The notes beneath the pieces were generated by a model. It saw nothing but the letters and a program-made list of their open reading frames with translations. It ran no database searches and had not been told where the DNA came from. A program made the translations under genes and the position numbers. A stretch of DNA of 64,000 nucleotides from Fibrobacterota bacterium (GTDB taxonomy: Bacteria > Fibrobacterota > Fibrobacteria > UBA5070). Every line of letters begins with the position of its first letter. The first letter of the stretch is position 1. Where the stretch lies: assembly GCA_016715065.1 (NCBI GenBank), contig JADKBN010000017.1, forward strand, positions 62,001 to 126,000, given 5' to 3'. Shown here one piece after another: positions 8,650 through 16,210 of this stretch.

Positions 8650-8695
8650 TTGGCCAGAAATCGAGATGCAAAATATATTGATAGATAAATATCAA
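8650..8695. promoter_or_regulatory. divergent promoter region with candidate Zur operator
   Basis: A perfect dyad TTGATA-6 nt-TATCAA lies at 8678-8695 in the 96-bp gap between the lipoprotein/TonB operon and znuA. A plausible znuA promoter (TTGGCC at 8650, 18 nt, TATATT at 8674) places the dyad over the start of transcription, and it ends just before the znuA ribosome site AAGGAG (8697-8702). The reverse strand also has AT-rich -10-like sequence here. A Fur-family regulator is encoded at 26000-26431. The assignment to Zur is inference. Confidence 0.5.
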
Positions 8696-8710
8696 CAAGG
8701 AGCGTCTTCC

Positions 8711-9703
8711 ATGTCCTGCAACAATGGTCTCTTCCCCTCGGTTTGGAGCCGACGGTCGGGTGCGGTACGTCTGGCCATGGTTTCGGTTCTGACTTTCGGC
8801 CTGACCGCATGCCGTTCGGATCGGACGGACCCGGCCCCTTCCGCCGCCGCGGATCGTCTGGTGCTCACTTCGTTCCACCCCATGCACGTCATGGTCTTGA
8901 ACGTGGTCCAGGACGTGCCGGGAATCCGTCTGGAAAACCTGACCGGTCCGCAGACCGGATGCCTCCACGACTACCAACTCACCCCCCAGGACAGAAAACG
9001 GATCGAAGACGCCTGGGTGTTCGTGGCCAACGGTGGCGGGATGGAGAAATTCCTGGACAAGGTGGTGGCCCACGACACCTCGCTTCGCTTGGTGGACGCG
9101 AGCCGCGGCATGGACCTGATCCGAAACGCCTTTGTTGGGGATGGGCGCGCCGGCCACGGACAGGGCGATTCCGGACACGCGGAGGAGGAATTCAATCCCC
9201 ACGTTTGGGTTTCCGTCTCCGGGGCGATCCAACAGGTGCGCAATCTCGCCGACCAGTTCGCGGCTCTGGACACCGCCCATGCCGGACAATACCGCGCCAA
9301 TGCGGACGCCTACATCCGCCGCCTGGACACCTTGCGCACGCAGATGCACGCGGCGCTGGATCCGTTCAAGGGCAGCAAGATCATCACCTTCCACGAGGCT
9401 TTTCCGTACTTCGCCCGCGAGTTCGGTCTGGAGATCGCCGCGGTGATCGAGCGCGAGCCGGGTTCCGAACCGAGCGCAGCCGAACTCGCCCGGACCATCG
9501 AGATCGTCCGCCAGCACAAGGTGAAGGCGCTGTTCGCCGAGCCGCAGTATCCGGCAAAAGCCGCCCAGACGGTGGCCCAGGAAACCGGAGTGCCTGTGCG
9601 GATGCTGGATCCAGCCGTCAACGGCGATGCCTCGCCGGATTCCTACCTGCGGACCATGCGTGCCAATCTCGCGGTGCTCGAGGAGTCGTTGGCCAAACCA
9701 TGA
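8711..9703 (+). CDS. znuA: zinc ABC transporter substrate-binding lipoprotein ZnuA
   Basis: This 330-residue cluster A-I binding protein captures zinc in the periplasm. Cys34 in FGLTAC is a lipobox, so it is membrane-anchored. Metal-ligand regions are visible: SFHPMHV near the start, the His/acid-rich loop GHGQGDSGHAEEEFNPHVW, and IITFHEAFPYFAREFG. The ATG at 8711 is preceded by AAGGAG at 8 nt, which decides the start. The stop overlaps znuC (ATGA). Manganese as substrate cannot be excluded by sequence, but the His-rich loop favours zinc. Confidence 0.92.
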   Translation: MSCNNGLFPSVWSRRSGAVRLAMVSVLTFGLTACRSDRTDPAPSAAADRLVLTSFHPMHVMVLNVVQDVPGIRLENLTGPQTGCLHDYQLTPQDRKRIEDAWVFVANGGGMEKFLDKVVAHDTSLRLVDASRGMDLIRNAFVGDGRAGHGQGDSGHAEEEFNPHVWVSVSGAIQQVRNLADQFAALDTAHAGQYRANADAYIRRLDTLRTQMHAALDPFKGSKIITFHEAFPYFAREFGLEIAAVIEREPGSEPSAAELARTIEIVRQHKVKALFAEPQYPAKAAQTVAQETGVPVRMLDPAVNGDASPDSYLRTMRANLAVLEESLAKP

Positions 9704-10356
9704 CGGAAACCGACATGGAGGGGCCCCGTTCCGTGCTCTCGCTGCGTTCGTTCGGTGCGCGGCTGGGAGGGAAGGGCTTCCTGGAAGGGGTGGACCTGGA
9801 CGTGGCTCCCGGCGAGGTCGTGGCGGTGGTGGGCCCCAACGGTGCCGGGAAGTCCACCCTCTTGCGTGCGGTGGTGGGCGAAATCCCCCACGAAGGACAA
9901 AAAATGGTCCAAGGACGCGTGGGTTACATGCCCCAACGATTGGACTTCGATCCATCTTCCTGCGCGACGGTGCAGGATCTGTTCGTAGCGAGCCTTTCGC
10001 GGCGTCCTCCCTGGTTGGGTATTTCCCGGTCGGTGCGCGAGGCCGCAGGCGAGTCGCTCGAGCGCGTCGGGGCGCAGGGGCTTTCCGGGAATCGCTTCGG
10101 GAAGTTGTCGGGAGGCGAGCGCCAGCGCGTTTTGCTGGCGCTGGCGATCACGCCGCTGCCGGATCTTCTGTTGATGGACGAGCCGGAAGCCGGGATCGAT
10201 CTGGATGGCTTGGGTCTGTTGCACCACCAGGTGGGAACGCTCTGCCTGCACTGCCGCATGGGAGTCCTGCTGGCCACCCATTCCAGCGAGACCCTCCAAA
10301 AGGTGGCGCATCGGACGATGCAATTGGATCGCGGTAGGGTGGTGGGCCTGGAATGA
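9700..10356 (+). CDS. znuC: zinc ABC transporter ATP-binding protein ZnuC
   Basis: This 218-residue ABC ATPase powers the ZnuB channel. Walker A is GPNGAGKST, the signature is KLSGGERQR, Walker B is LLLMDEPEAGIDLDG, and the switch His lies in LLATHSSE. Its length fits the metal-type (MZT family) ATPases. It starts within the znuA stop and ends within the znuB start, both ATGA overlaps. Confidence 0.95.
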   Translation: MTETDMEGPRSVLSLRSFGARLGGKGFLEGVDLDVAPGEVVAVVGPNGAGKSTLLRAVVGEIPHEGQKMVQGRVGYMPQRLDFDPSSCATVQDLFVASLSRRPPWLGISRSVREAAGESLERVGAQGLSGNRFGKLSGGERQRVLLALAITPLPDLLLMDEPEAGIDLDGLGLLHHQVGTLCLHCRMGVLLATHSSETLQKVAHRTMQLDRGRVVGLE

Positions 10357-11174
10357 TCTTCCATCAGATGCTCCAAGCCTTGTCGGAGCCACTCCACTAC
10401 GGGTTCTTTCGCCGGTCCCTGTTGGCTGTGGTCCTCCTGGCTCCCATGCTTTCCATGCTGGGCTGCTTGGTGGTGGAAGCGCGCATGGCCTACTTCTCCG
10501 ATGCGGTTGGCCATGGCGGGTTGGCCGGGATCGCCCTGGGTGCGCTGGTGGGTATCGTCGATCCTTTCCTTTCCTTGGTGACGTTTTCCGTCATGTTGGC
10601 TCTTGCCGTGGTTGGTGCGCGTCGCAAGGGAGCGCTTTCCTCCGATACCGCCATCGGTGTGTTCCAGGCGGCCGCGATGGCGGTGGGGGTGGTGCTGCTT
10701 TCGCGCGGTGGGGGCTTCGCCCGGTATTCGCGCTTTTTGGTAGGGGACATCCTCTCGATCGGAGCCCACGAACTCTGGCGGCTGGCGGCGGTGTTCGCGG
10801 TGTTCCTGGTCGTTTGGATCTGGATCTTCAACCGCGTGCTGGTGGCGAGCCTGGGCGAGACCCTGGCCCACAGCCGCAAGATCTCTCCTTGGTTCACACT
10901 GGCGGTCTTCTCGGTTGTGGTGGCGGTGGTGGTGGCGTCCACCATCCAATGGCTGGGCATCCTGGTGATCCAGGCCCTGGTGGTGCTGCCCGCGGCCACC
11001 GCGCGGAACCTGGCCAGATCCATGGCGGGACTCCACTGGATCGCGGTCGCGGTGGGAACGGGCTGCTCGGTGGCGGGACTGTTCGCGTCGTGGGCCTGGT
11101 CCACGGCCAGCGGTGCCACCATGGTCTTGTTCTGTTTCGGCGCCTTCCTGGTTTCCCTGGTTTTCCGAAGATGA
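10353..11174 (+). CDS. znuB: zinc ABC transporter permease ZnuB
   Basis: This 273-residue protein has about eight hydrophobic segments. The ABC-3 family core includes VEARMAYFSDAVGHGGLAGI near the N-terminus and LVIQALVVLPAATARNLARS in the second half, where the coupling helix contacts ZnuC. It moves zinc across the inner membrane. It overlaps znuC upstream and the next permease gene downstream. Confidence 0.94.
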   Translation: MIFHQMLQALSEPLHYGFFRRSLLAVVLLAPMLSMLGCLVVEARMAYFSDAVGHGGLAGIALGALVGIVDPFLSLVTFSVMLALAVVGARRKGALSSDTAIGVFQAAAMAVGVVLLSRGGGFARYSRFLVGDILSIGAHELWRLAAVFAVFLVVWIWIFNRVLVASLGETLAHSRKISPWFTLAVFSVVVAVVVASTIQWLGILVIQALVVLPAATARNLARSMAGLHWIAVAVGTGCSVAGLFASWAWSTASGATMVLFCFGAFLVSLVFRR

Positions 11175-12160
11175 TGACACTTTCCGACATCGCCCTGGTC
11201 TGGATCGCGATCGTGCTGGAAGCGCTTCCGTTCGTGCTCCTGGGTTCGGCTTTGGCGGCGGTGGTGGAAACCCTGGTTCCCCCGCGATGGCTGGAGCGAG
11301 CCTTGGCTTCATCCGGCAAGGCGGGCATCGCGTTGGCTTCCGTGTTGGGTCTGGTGGTCCCGGTCTGCGATTGCGCGGTGTTTCCGGTGGTGCGAAAGCT
11401 CCTGGCCAAAGGGTGGGCGCCCTCGCACGCCACCGCGTTTCTGTGCGCTTCGGCAAGTCTGAGTCCGGCTGTGCTGGCCGCCACCTGGTGGGCCTTTCCC
11501 CAGGATCCGCGCATCGCTTTCGCGCGTGCGGCGACGGGAATCCTAGCCGGCTGGGTGGCCGGAGGGTTGGTGGGCAAATTCTGGGGACGGCGGTCGCCTC
11601 TGCGAAAAACCGCGAAGGTGATGGACTTGGCAAAAGTTAAGGAAGTCCCTGAAACCCTTCTGGATTTGGCGGAAGGTCGGAGCCAACAGCCATCTGCCTG
11701 CTGCGGGCACGAGCATGGGCATACCCACATTGGGGCTCGCAAAGGCTGGATGGGTCGGGGGTTGGATTTCTTCCACTCCATGGCCGACGAATTTTCCGAG
11801 AACATGGTCTACATCCTGGCGGGGAGTCTGGTCGCGGCGGCGGTCCAGGTGTTGGTGCCCAGCGAAGCCTTGATCGCCCTGGCGGGCCATCCGTTCCTCG
11901 CGGTGCCCGCGATGATGGCCTGGGGATTCGTTCTGTGCTTGTGCGCCCACGCCGATGCGTTCGTGGCATCGAGTTTCGTGGGGATCCTGCCCCCAGGCGC
12001 CTTGCTCGCTTTCATGGCCTTCGGAGGAATCCTGGATGCCAAGAATTTCCTGTTGTGGTGGTCCAGTTTCCGCCCCCGATTCGTCCTGATGGTGTTGGCC
12101 GCCGTGGTTGCGGTGGTGATGGTCGCGGGGCTTGCGTATCCGCTGGTCGCCGCCAGATGA
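11171..12160 (+). CDS. DUF318/ArsP-type permease
   Basis: This 329-residue membrane protein has two halves of about four helices each. The first contains VVPVCDCAVFPVVRKLL and the second FVLCLCAHADAFVASSF, the paired Cys-containing motifs of the DUF318 (YraQ/ArsP_1) permease family. The central cytoplasmic loop carries SACCGHEHGHTHIG, a likely metal-binding cluster. It always pairs here with the next gene, a TIGR03943-like protein. Its place at the end of the znu operon suggests metal export or redistribution under zinc control; direction and substrate are unknown. Confidence 0.85.
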   Translation: MMTLSDIALVWIAIVLEALPFVLLGSALAAVVETLVPPRWLERALASSGKAGIALASVLGLVVPVCDCAVFPVVRKLLAKGWAPSHATAFLCASASLSPAVLAATWWAFPQDPRIAFARAATGILAGWVAGGLVGKFWGRRSPLRKTAKVMDLAKVKEVPETLLDLAEGRSQQPSACCGHEHGHTHIGARKGWMGRGLDFFHSMADEFSENMVYILAGSLVAAAVQVLVPSEALIALAGHPFLAVPAMMAWGFVLCLCAHADAFVASSFVGILPPGALLAFMAFGGILDAKNFLLWWSSFRPRFVLMVLAAVVAVVMVAGLAYPLVAAR

Positions 12161-13110
12161 GGAATCTCCTGGTTTGGCGCAGCGCGTTCCTCCTAGCCAC
12201 GGTCGGATCGATCGCGTCCCTGTGGAACCAGGATCGGATGGCGGATTTCCTCCATCCTCGCTACGCGGCGCTCCTGCCGTGGAGCGCGGTGGTGCTTTGG
12301 GGATTGGCCTGCGCGGAGTTGTTCCGGTGGCGCGACGGCGCCGATGGGGGAAAGGTCCGGCCTCGCCATGTCGTCTGGGTGTTGCCATTTATTGTCTTCG
12401 CACTGTTGCGGCCGGAGGGCTTTTCCGACTCCTTCCAGCGCTCCCGTGGGCTTTCCGCGCCCTCGCGGATGTTGGCGCAAGCGCAGCGTCCGGAGACTGT
12501 CACGGACACAGTCAAGATCGAATCCGCGCCGGACCAGGATTCCGGCGTAATCGAGTCCACGGAGCCACCTTCGAACGACTCCGATTGGATCACTCCGCTG
12601 CGGCAGGCGGCATCGCTCGGAAAGGCCATGGCCCCGGTGCCCGTTCCTCTGGATGACTCTTCTCCCTCTCCGCCGGTGGGGAAGGCTTCGATCTGGTGCG
12701 ATCTTCCCCCGCACCCCGGCAAGGCGTGCGTGGACACCATCCGCGACCGCCTATGGTACCAGCAGATGCTGGCGCTCTACATGGATCCACATCGGCATCT
12801 GGGTAGGCGCGTATGGATGGTGGGTCGGATCCAGCCGGATGCGTTGTTCGGAAACGGATGGCACCACGTGGGTCGGATGATGATCTGGTGTTGCGCCGCG
12901 GATGCCTCTCCCGTGGGTTTCTATGCCCGACCCGCCACGGGTGCGCAGGTGCCGGATTCGGGATGGGTGTCCGTGGAAGGAACGCTTTCCGTTCGGGAGG
13001 GAGTCTTGCCGGGCGCCGATCGCGCGAGCCCTGTGCCGGTGGTCCTGGATGCCGTGTTCCATCGCGTGGAACCCCCGCGCCAGGAGAACGTGTTTCCGTT
13101 CGCCTATTGA
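12157..13110 (+). CDS. TIGR03943/DUF1980-like partner of the DUF318 permease
   Basis: This 317-residue protein has two N-terminal hydrophobic segments (about 1-25 and 35-55), a third near 70-85, a low-complexity Ser/Pro linker, and a soluble C-terminal domain. That domain contains WMVGRIQPDALFGNGWHHVG, MMIWCCAADASPVGF and SGWVSVEGTL, matching the YcgQ/TIGR03943 family, whose members sit beside DUF318 permeases. The CC pair and His residues could bind metal. It overlaps the permease gene by ATGA. Known context in other bacteria includes zinc-responsive operons. Confidence 0.82.
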   Translation: MRNLLVWRSAFLLATVGSIASLWNQDRMADFLHPRYAALLPWSAVVLWGLACAELFRWRDGADGGKVRPRHVVWVLPFIVFALLRPEGFSDSFQRSRGLSAPSRMLAQAQRPETVTDTVKIESAPDQDSGVIESTEPPSNDSDWITPLRQAASLGKAMAPVPVPLDDSSPSPPVGKASIWCDLPPHPGKACVDTIRDRLWYQQMLALYMDPHRHLGRRVWMVGRIQPDALFGNGWHHVGRMMIWCCAADASPVGFYARPATGAQVPDSGWVSVEGTLSVREGVLPGADRASPVPVVLDAVFHRVEPPRQENVFPFAY

Positions 13111-13130
13111 ATTACGGAGGGAAGTCGACG

Positions 13131-13280
13131 ATGAAGCCTCGCAAGCCGAGGTCTTTTGAATCACTACGGGTCACATTCCCAGAAGCTTTCTTCAGTGACC
13201 CGAAATCGCTTGCCAAGAAAATACCCCGCAGCTTGCTGCGGGGTGGCTTATCCGGTTCCTCGCGCCATGCCGGAAATTAG
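13131..13280 (+). CDS. possible 49-residue basic peptide
   Basis: An ATG at 13131 with a strong GGAGGG ribosome site starts a 49-codon frame (MKPRKPRSFESLRVTFPEAF, then 29 more residues). Its second half runs through the terminator hairpin, which argues against a conserved protein. It follows the TIGR03943-like gene by 20 nt. I list it because of the ribosome site; it may be chance. Confidence 0.2.
   Translation: MKPRKPRSFESLRVTFPEAFFSDPKSLAKKIPRSLLRGGLSGSSRHAGN
13167..13202. repeat. perfect 8-bp inverted repeat
   Basis: CGGGTCAC (13167-13174) pairs with GTGACCCG (13195-13202) around a 20-nt loop that itself contains AAGCTT. It lies between the last gene of the znu operon and its terminator hairpin. 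Confidence 0.4.
13224..13243 (+). terminator. terminator hairpin of the znu operon
   Basis: CCCCGCAGC and GCTGCGGGG form a perfect 9-bp stem with a minimal loop. It lies 113 nt after the last znu-operon gene and before the cobalamin riboswitch, so it separates the two transcription units. There is no U-tract after it. Confidence 0.6.
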
Positions 13281-13314
13281 GATTGAAAAGTTCGGGTGGT
13301 TGCTTTAGGTTTTC

Positions 13315-13520
13315 AGGTGCCTTCGGGTCTGCGAAAGCAGGATCCCGGCCCCTCTCCGCTTGGAGACGGACCGAGTTCCGGGAATGCCGTGCAAGACGGC
13401 AGCGGACCAGCCACTGTGAGGGGCGCGACGCGAGTCGCAACCGACGTCCAACGAGCCACTGGAGAGATCCGGGAAGGCGGACATCGGGCCCCGAGCCAGG
13501 AGACCTGCCCGAAGGTGCCG
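13315..13520 (+). promoter_or_regulatory. cobalamin riboswitch (AdoCbl element)
   Basis: The B12-box core AGCCACTG occurs twice in context (CAGCCACTGTGAG near 13409 and GAGCCACTGGAGA near 13453), followed by GGGAAGG and the terminal GAGCCAGGAGACCTGCC. The closing P1 stem is clear: CCTTCGGG at 13320-13327 pairs with CCCGAAGG at 13508-13515. It precedes the cbi operon by about 190 nt. Such elements repress cobalt import and B12 synthesis when adenosylcobalamin is abundant. Confidence 0.93.
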
Positions 13521-13664
13521 TCGCAAAAGCGGCGGCGTTCGATCCTTGCCTCTTGGAATGGGCGGATGGGTGAATCGGGAGACATTTCATTTCGTTTGCG
13601 ATGCCGCGACTTCGAAGAAGTTGTTTCGGCGTCCATCGGAAAGACAAATCCTGTCCACGGGTTC

Positions 13665-13697
13665 GCGGTTCCGGGAGGCGATTGCCTAAGGAACCGC
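13665..13697 (+). promoter_or_regulatory. hairpin over the cbiM ribosome site, candidate expression platform
   Basis: GCGGTTCC (13665-13672) pairs perfectly with GGAACCGC (13690-13697). The second arm includes the end of the AAGGA ribosome site (13688-13692) of cbiM, whose ATG is at 13702. Folding would hide the ribosome site, fitting translational control by the riboswitch upstream. Confidence 0.5.
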
Positions 13698-13701
13698 TGA
13701 A

Positions 13702-14367
13702 ATGCACATCATGGAAGGATATCTGCCGGTCAAACACGCCATCGGCTGGTCCATCGCTTCTGCGCCCTTTCTCGGTTTGGGTCTTCATCGCATTTCGCGA
13801 TGGACGCGCGACAATCCCTCCGGAAAGCTTTTCCTTGGCGCTTGCGCCGGGTTCGCCTTCGTCCTGTCGGCGCTGAAGATCCCGTCGGTCACGGGAAGCT
13901 GTTCCCACCCGACAGGTATCGGCCTGGGGGCCGTTTTGCTGGGACCTTTCCCCATGATGGTCCTGGGGACGATCGTGCTCTTGTTCCAAGCTCTTTTCCT
14001 GGCCCATGGTGGACTGACGACATTGGGAGCGAACGCGTTTTCGATGTGCATCGTCGGCAGTTTTCTGGCCTGGGGAGTCAATCGAACCGCAATTGGCCTG
14101 CGGGTTCCGCAAGGGGGTGCGCTCTTCATGGCCGCCGCGCTCTCGGATCTCGGGACCTACATGGTCACGTCGTTCCAATTGGGCCTTGCGTTCCCTTCCG
14201 TCCAGGGCGGCGTGCTGGCTTCCACGGCGAAATTCTTCGTGATTTTCGTTCCGACCCAGCTGCCCTTGGCCATCAGCGAAGGGCTTCTGACGGTATTTGT
14301 CGTCAACTTGCTCAGGAGCCACCTTGGAAACGACAAGCGTTTTCCCGTCCTGAACGGAGCTTCCTGA
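13702..14367 (+). CDS. cbiM: cobalt ECF transporter S-component CbiM
   Basis: This 221-residue membrane protein binds Co(II) and is the substrate-specific subunit of the CbiMNQO importer. The diagnostic N-terminus MHIMEGYLP supplies the amino group and His2 that chelate cobalt; SCSHPTGIGLGA carries another ligand region. About six hydrophobic segments are present. It is the first gene after the B12 riboswitch. The exact MHIMEGYLP start fixes the ATG at 13702. Confidence 0.95.
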   Translation: MHIMEGYLPVKHAIGWSIASAPFLGLGLHRISRWTRDNPSGKLFLGACAGFAFVLSALKIPSVTGSCSHPTGIGLGAVLLGPFPMMVLGTIVLLFQALFLAHGGLTTLGANAFSMCIVGSFLAWGVNRTAIGLRVPQGGALFMAAALSDLGTYMVTSFQLGLAFPSVQGGVLASTAKFFVIFVPTQLPLAISEGLLTVFVVNLLRSHLGNDKRFPVLNGAS

Positions 14368-14669
14368 TGGAAACGAAGACCAAGAACATCCTGCTTGTCG
14401 GCGGGACCGTGGCGATGTCGGTGTTCGCCCTGGCCTTCCCACGTCCGGCCACAGGAGAACCATTCGGCGGCAGCGACGACCAAGCCTGCGCGGCGATCGC
14501 AGAAATCGATCCAGGCTACAAGCCTTGGTTCTCCTCCTTGTGGGAGCCTCCCAGCGGCGAAATCGAGAGCCTGATCTTCGGGTTGCAGGCCGCCTCCGGC
14601 GCCGGGGTGCTGTGCTACGCGTTGGGATTCTGGCGAGGTCGTCGGCGAACGGAAGGCGAAAATGCATAG
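14367..14669 (+). CDS. cbiN: cobalt transporter accessory protein CbiN
   Basis: This 100-residue protein has two hydrophobic segments at its ends and the CbiN periplasmic loop between them: PFGGSDDQACAAIAEI, then YKPWFSSLWEPPSGEIESL. CbiN assists cobalt loading of CbiM. The ATG overlaps the cbiM stop (TGATG), with GGAG 8 nt upstream. Confidence 0.93.
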   Translation: METKTKNILLVGGTVAMSVFALAFPRPATGEPFGGSDDQACAAIAEIDPGYKPWFSSLWEPPSGEIESLIFGLQAASGAGVLCYALGFWRGRRRTEGENA

Positions 14670-15411
14670 GATCGAACGGAGCGCCTGCCTCTCCCGCATG
14701 CGGGAACGCACCCTGGAGACCTGCGTGCTGTGTGCGGGGTTGGCGCTTTGTTCCCTGACGATTCCTTCACCGTCGGCGGGGATAACAGTGCTGCTGGCAT
14801 CGCTTGTGGTGGCCGGGTGCGCCGAGGTCCCTCTCCGGGACTTTGCGCGCGTGCTGTGCGCCGCTTCCGGCTTCGCGGTGGTTTCCCTCTTGCCGCTTTC
14901 CGTCGCGGTGGAGACCGATCCCCTCGGACTGGCGTGGGATCCTGCGGGATTCCAAAGCGGGATCCTGGCGGGAACGCGTGCGATCGGAACGCTTTCCGCG
15001 ACGTTGTTGCTGGCCTTCACCACGCCGTTTCCACGGATCCTCGTCCTCCTGCGGTGGGTTCGTGCCCCGGCGATCCTGACGGATCTTCTCGCCTTGGTCC
15101 ACAGGGAGATCTTCCTCCTCGACGAGACCTTCACCAGGCTCGCCAAGGCCCTCGCCTGCCGCGGCGGCGGCAACGGCGCGGCGGCGCGGCTTCGTTCCCT
15201 CTCCGCGGGAGTGGCTGCCCTCTTCGTGCAAGCGTTGGAGCATTCCCGAAGGCTCGAGACGGGACTCGCCTCCCGAGGTGCCGAGAACGGCGAGGTGAAG
15301 TTCTGGGACGACGAAATCGTCGTTCGCCCGGCAGCCTTGTTCCTGGCGTTCGCATCTCCCGCCGCATTGGCGGCGCTCATCGCCTGGGAAAGGTCGATCC
15401 TTGCATTCTGA
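14662..15411 (+). CDS. cbiQ: cobalt ECF transporter T-component CbiQ
   Basis: This 249-residue membrane protein links CbiM to the ATPase. It has four to five hydrophobic segments and the cytoplasmic coupling motifs ALACRGG and LETGLASRG (the two Ala-Arg-Gly motifs typical of EcfT/CbiQ, slightly altered). It overlaps cbiN by 8 nt and cbiO by 11 nt. Confidence 0.92.
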   Translation: MHRIERSACLSRMRERTLETCVLCAGLALCSLTIPSPSAGITVLLASLVVAGCAEVPLRDFARVLCAASGFAVVSLLPLSVAVETDPLGLAWDPAGFQSGILAGTRAIGTLSATLLLAFTTPFPRILVLLRWVRAPAILTDLLALVHREIFLLDETFTRLAKALACRGGGNGAAARLRSLSAGVAALFVQALEHSRRLETGLASRGAENGEVKFWDDEIVVRPAALFLAFASPAALAALIAWERSILAF

Positions 15412-16210
15412 ACTCCTCTCCTTCCAAGCCGTGGGCTACGCCTACCCGGACGGACGGCGGCTGTCCGAGCGGTTCCCCGCGATGAGGCGCGAGGCGTTGA
15501 ACGATCTGACGGTTTCCGTCAAGGAGGGTTCCGCGATCGCGCTTCTGGGCGGCAACGGCGCGGGAAAGTCCACGTTCCTCCAGTTGTGCAACGGACTTCT
15601 CGTGCCGGATTCCGGGGTGATCCTGTGGGAGGGGCTTCCGATGGATCGCTCCCGCGCAGGGCTGGCGAGACTTCGGTCCCAGGTGGGATTGCTGTTCCAG
15701 GACCCGGACGACCAGCTCTTCGCCGGGACGCTCTTCCAGGACGTCGCCTTCGGTCCGCTCAACCAGGGGCTTTCCAAGGACCAGGTCCGGCGGCGTACCG
15801 AAAGAGCACTTTCCCTGTGCGGGCTTTCGGAGTTCTCCGACCTGCCACCCCATGTGCTCAGCCATGGGATGCGCAAGCGCGCGGCGCTGGCCGGGGTGCT
15901 GGCGATGCAGCCGCGATTGCTCCTGCTGGACGAGCCGACGGCGGGACTGGATCCGGTGAGCGAAGACAGCCTGATGGAGGTCCTGCGGACCCTCGTCGCG
16001 GAGGGAACCGCCGTCGTGTTGTCCACCCACGACCTGGAATTCGCCCAGTGCTGGGCGAAGGAGGCGATGGTGCTCTCCCATGGACGCCTGGTGGCTTTTG
16101 GGGATGCGAAGCGATCGCTGTCCGACGATGATTTCCTGGTGTCGTGCGGCTTGCGTAGACCGCGCCCCCTCCGTGCACCATCCCCAGCTGCCGGGAGTGG
16201 ATTCGTATGA
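15401..16210 (+). CDS. cbiO: cobalt ECF transporter ATPase CbiO
   Basis: This 269-residue ABC ATPase has Walker A GGNGAGKST, Q-loop VGLLFQDPDDQLF, Walker B LLLLDEPTAGLDPVS and switch LSTHDLEF. The signature reads LSHGMRKR instead of LSGGQ, a variant I associate with some CbiO proteins. The start is TTG at 15401, inside cbiQ, with AAGG upstream. About 25 residues at the C-terminus are Pro/Arg-rich and probably unstructured. Confidence 0.93.
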   Translation: MHSELLSFQAVGYAYPDGRRLSERFPAMRREALNDLTVSVKEGSAIALLGGNGAGKSTFLQLCNGLLVPDSGVILWEGLPMDRSRAGLARLRSQVGLLFQDPDDQLFAGTLFQDVAFGPLNQGLSKDQVRRRTERALSLCGLSEFSDLPPHVLSHGMRKRAALAGVLAMQPRLLLLDEPTAGLDPVSEDSLMEVLRTLVAEGTAVVLSTHDLEFAQCWAKEAMVLSHGRLVAFGDAKRSLSDDDFLVSCGLRRPRPLRAPSPAAGSGFV

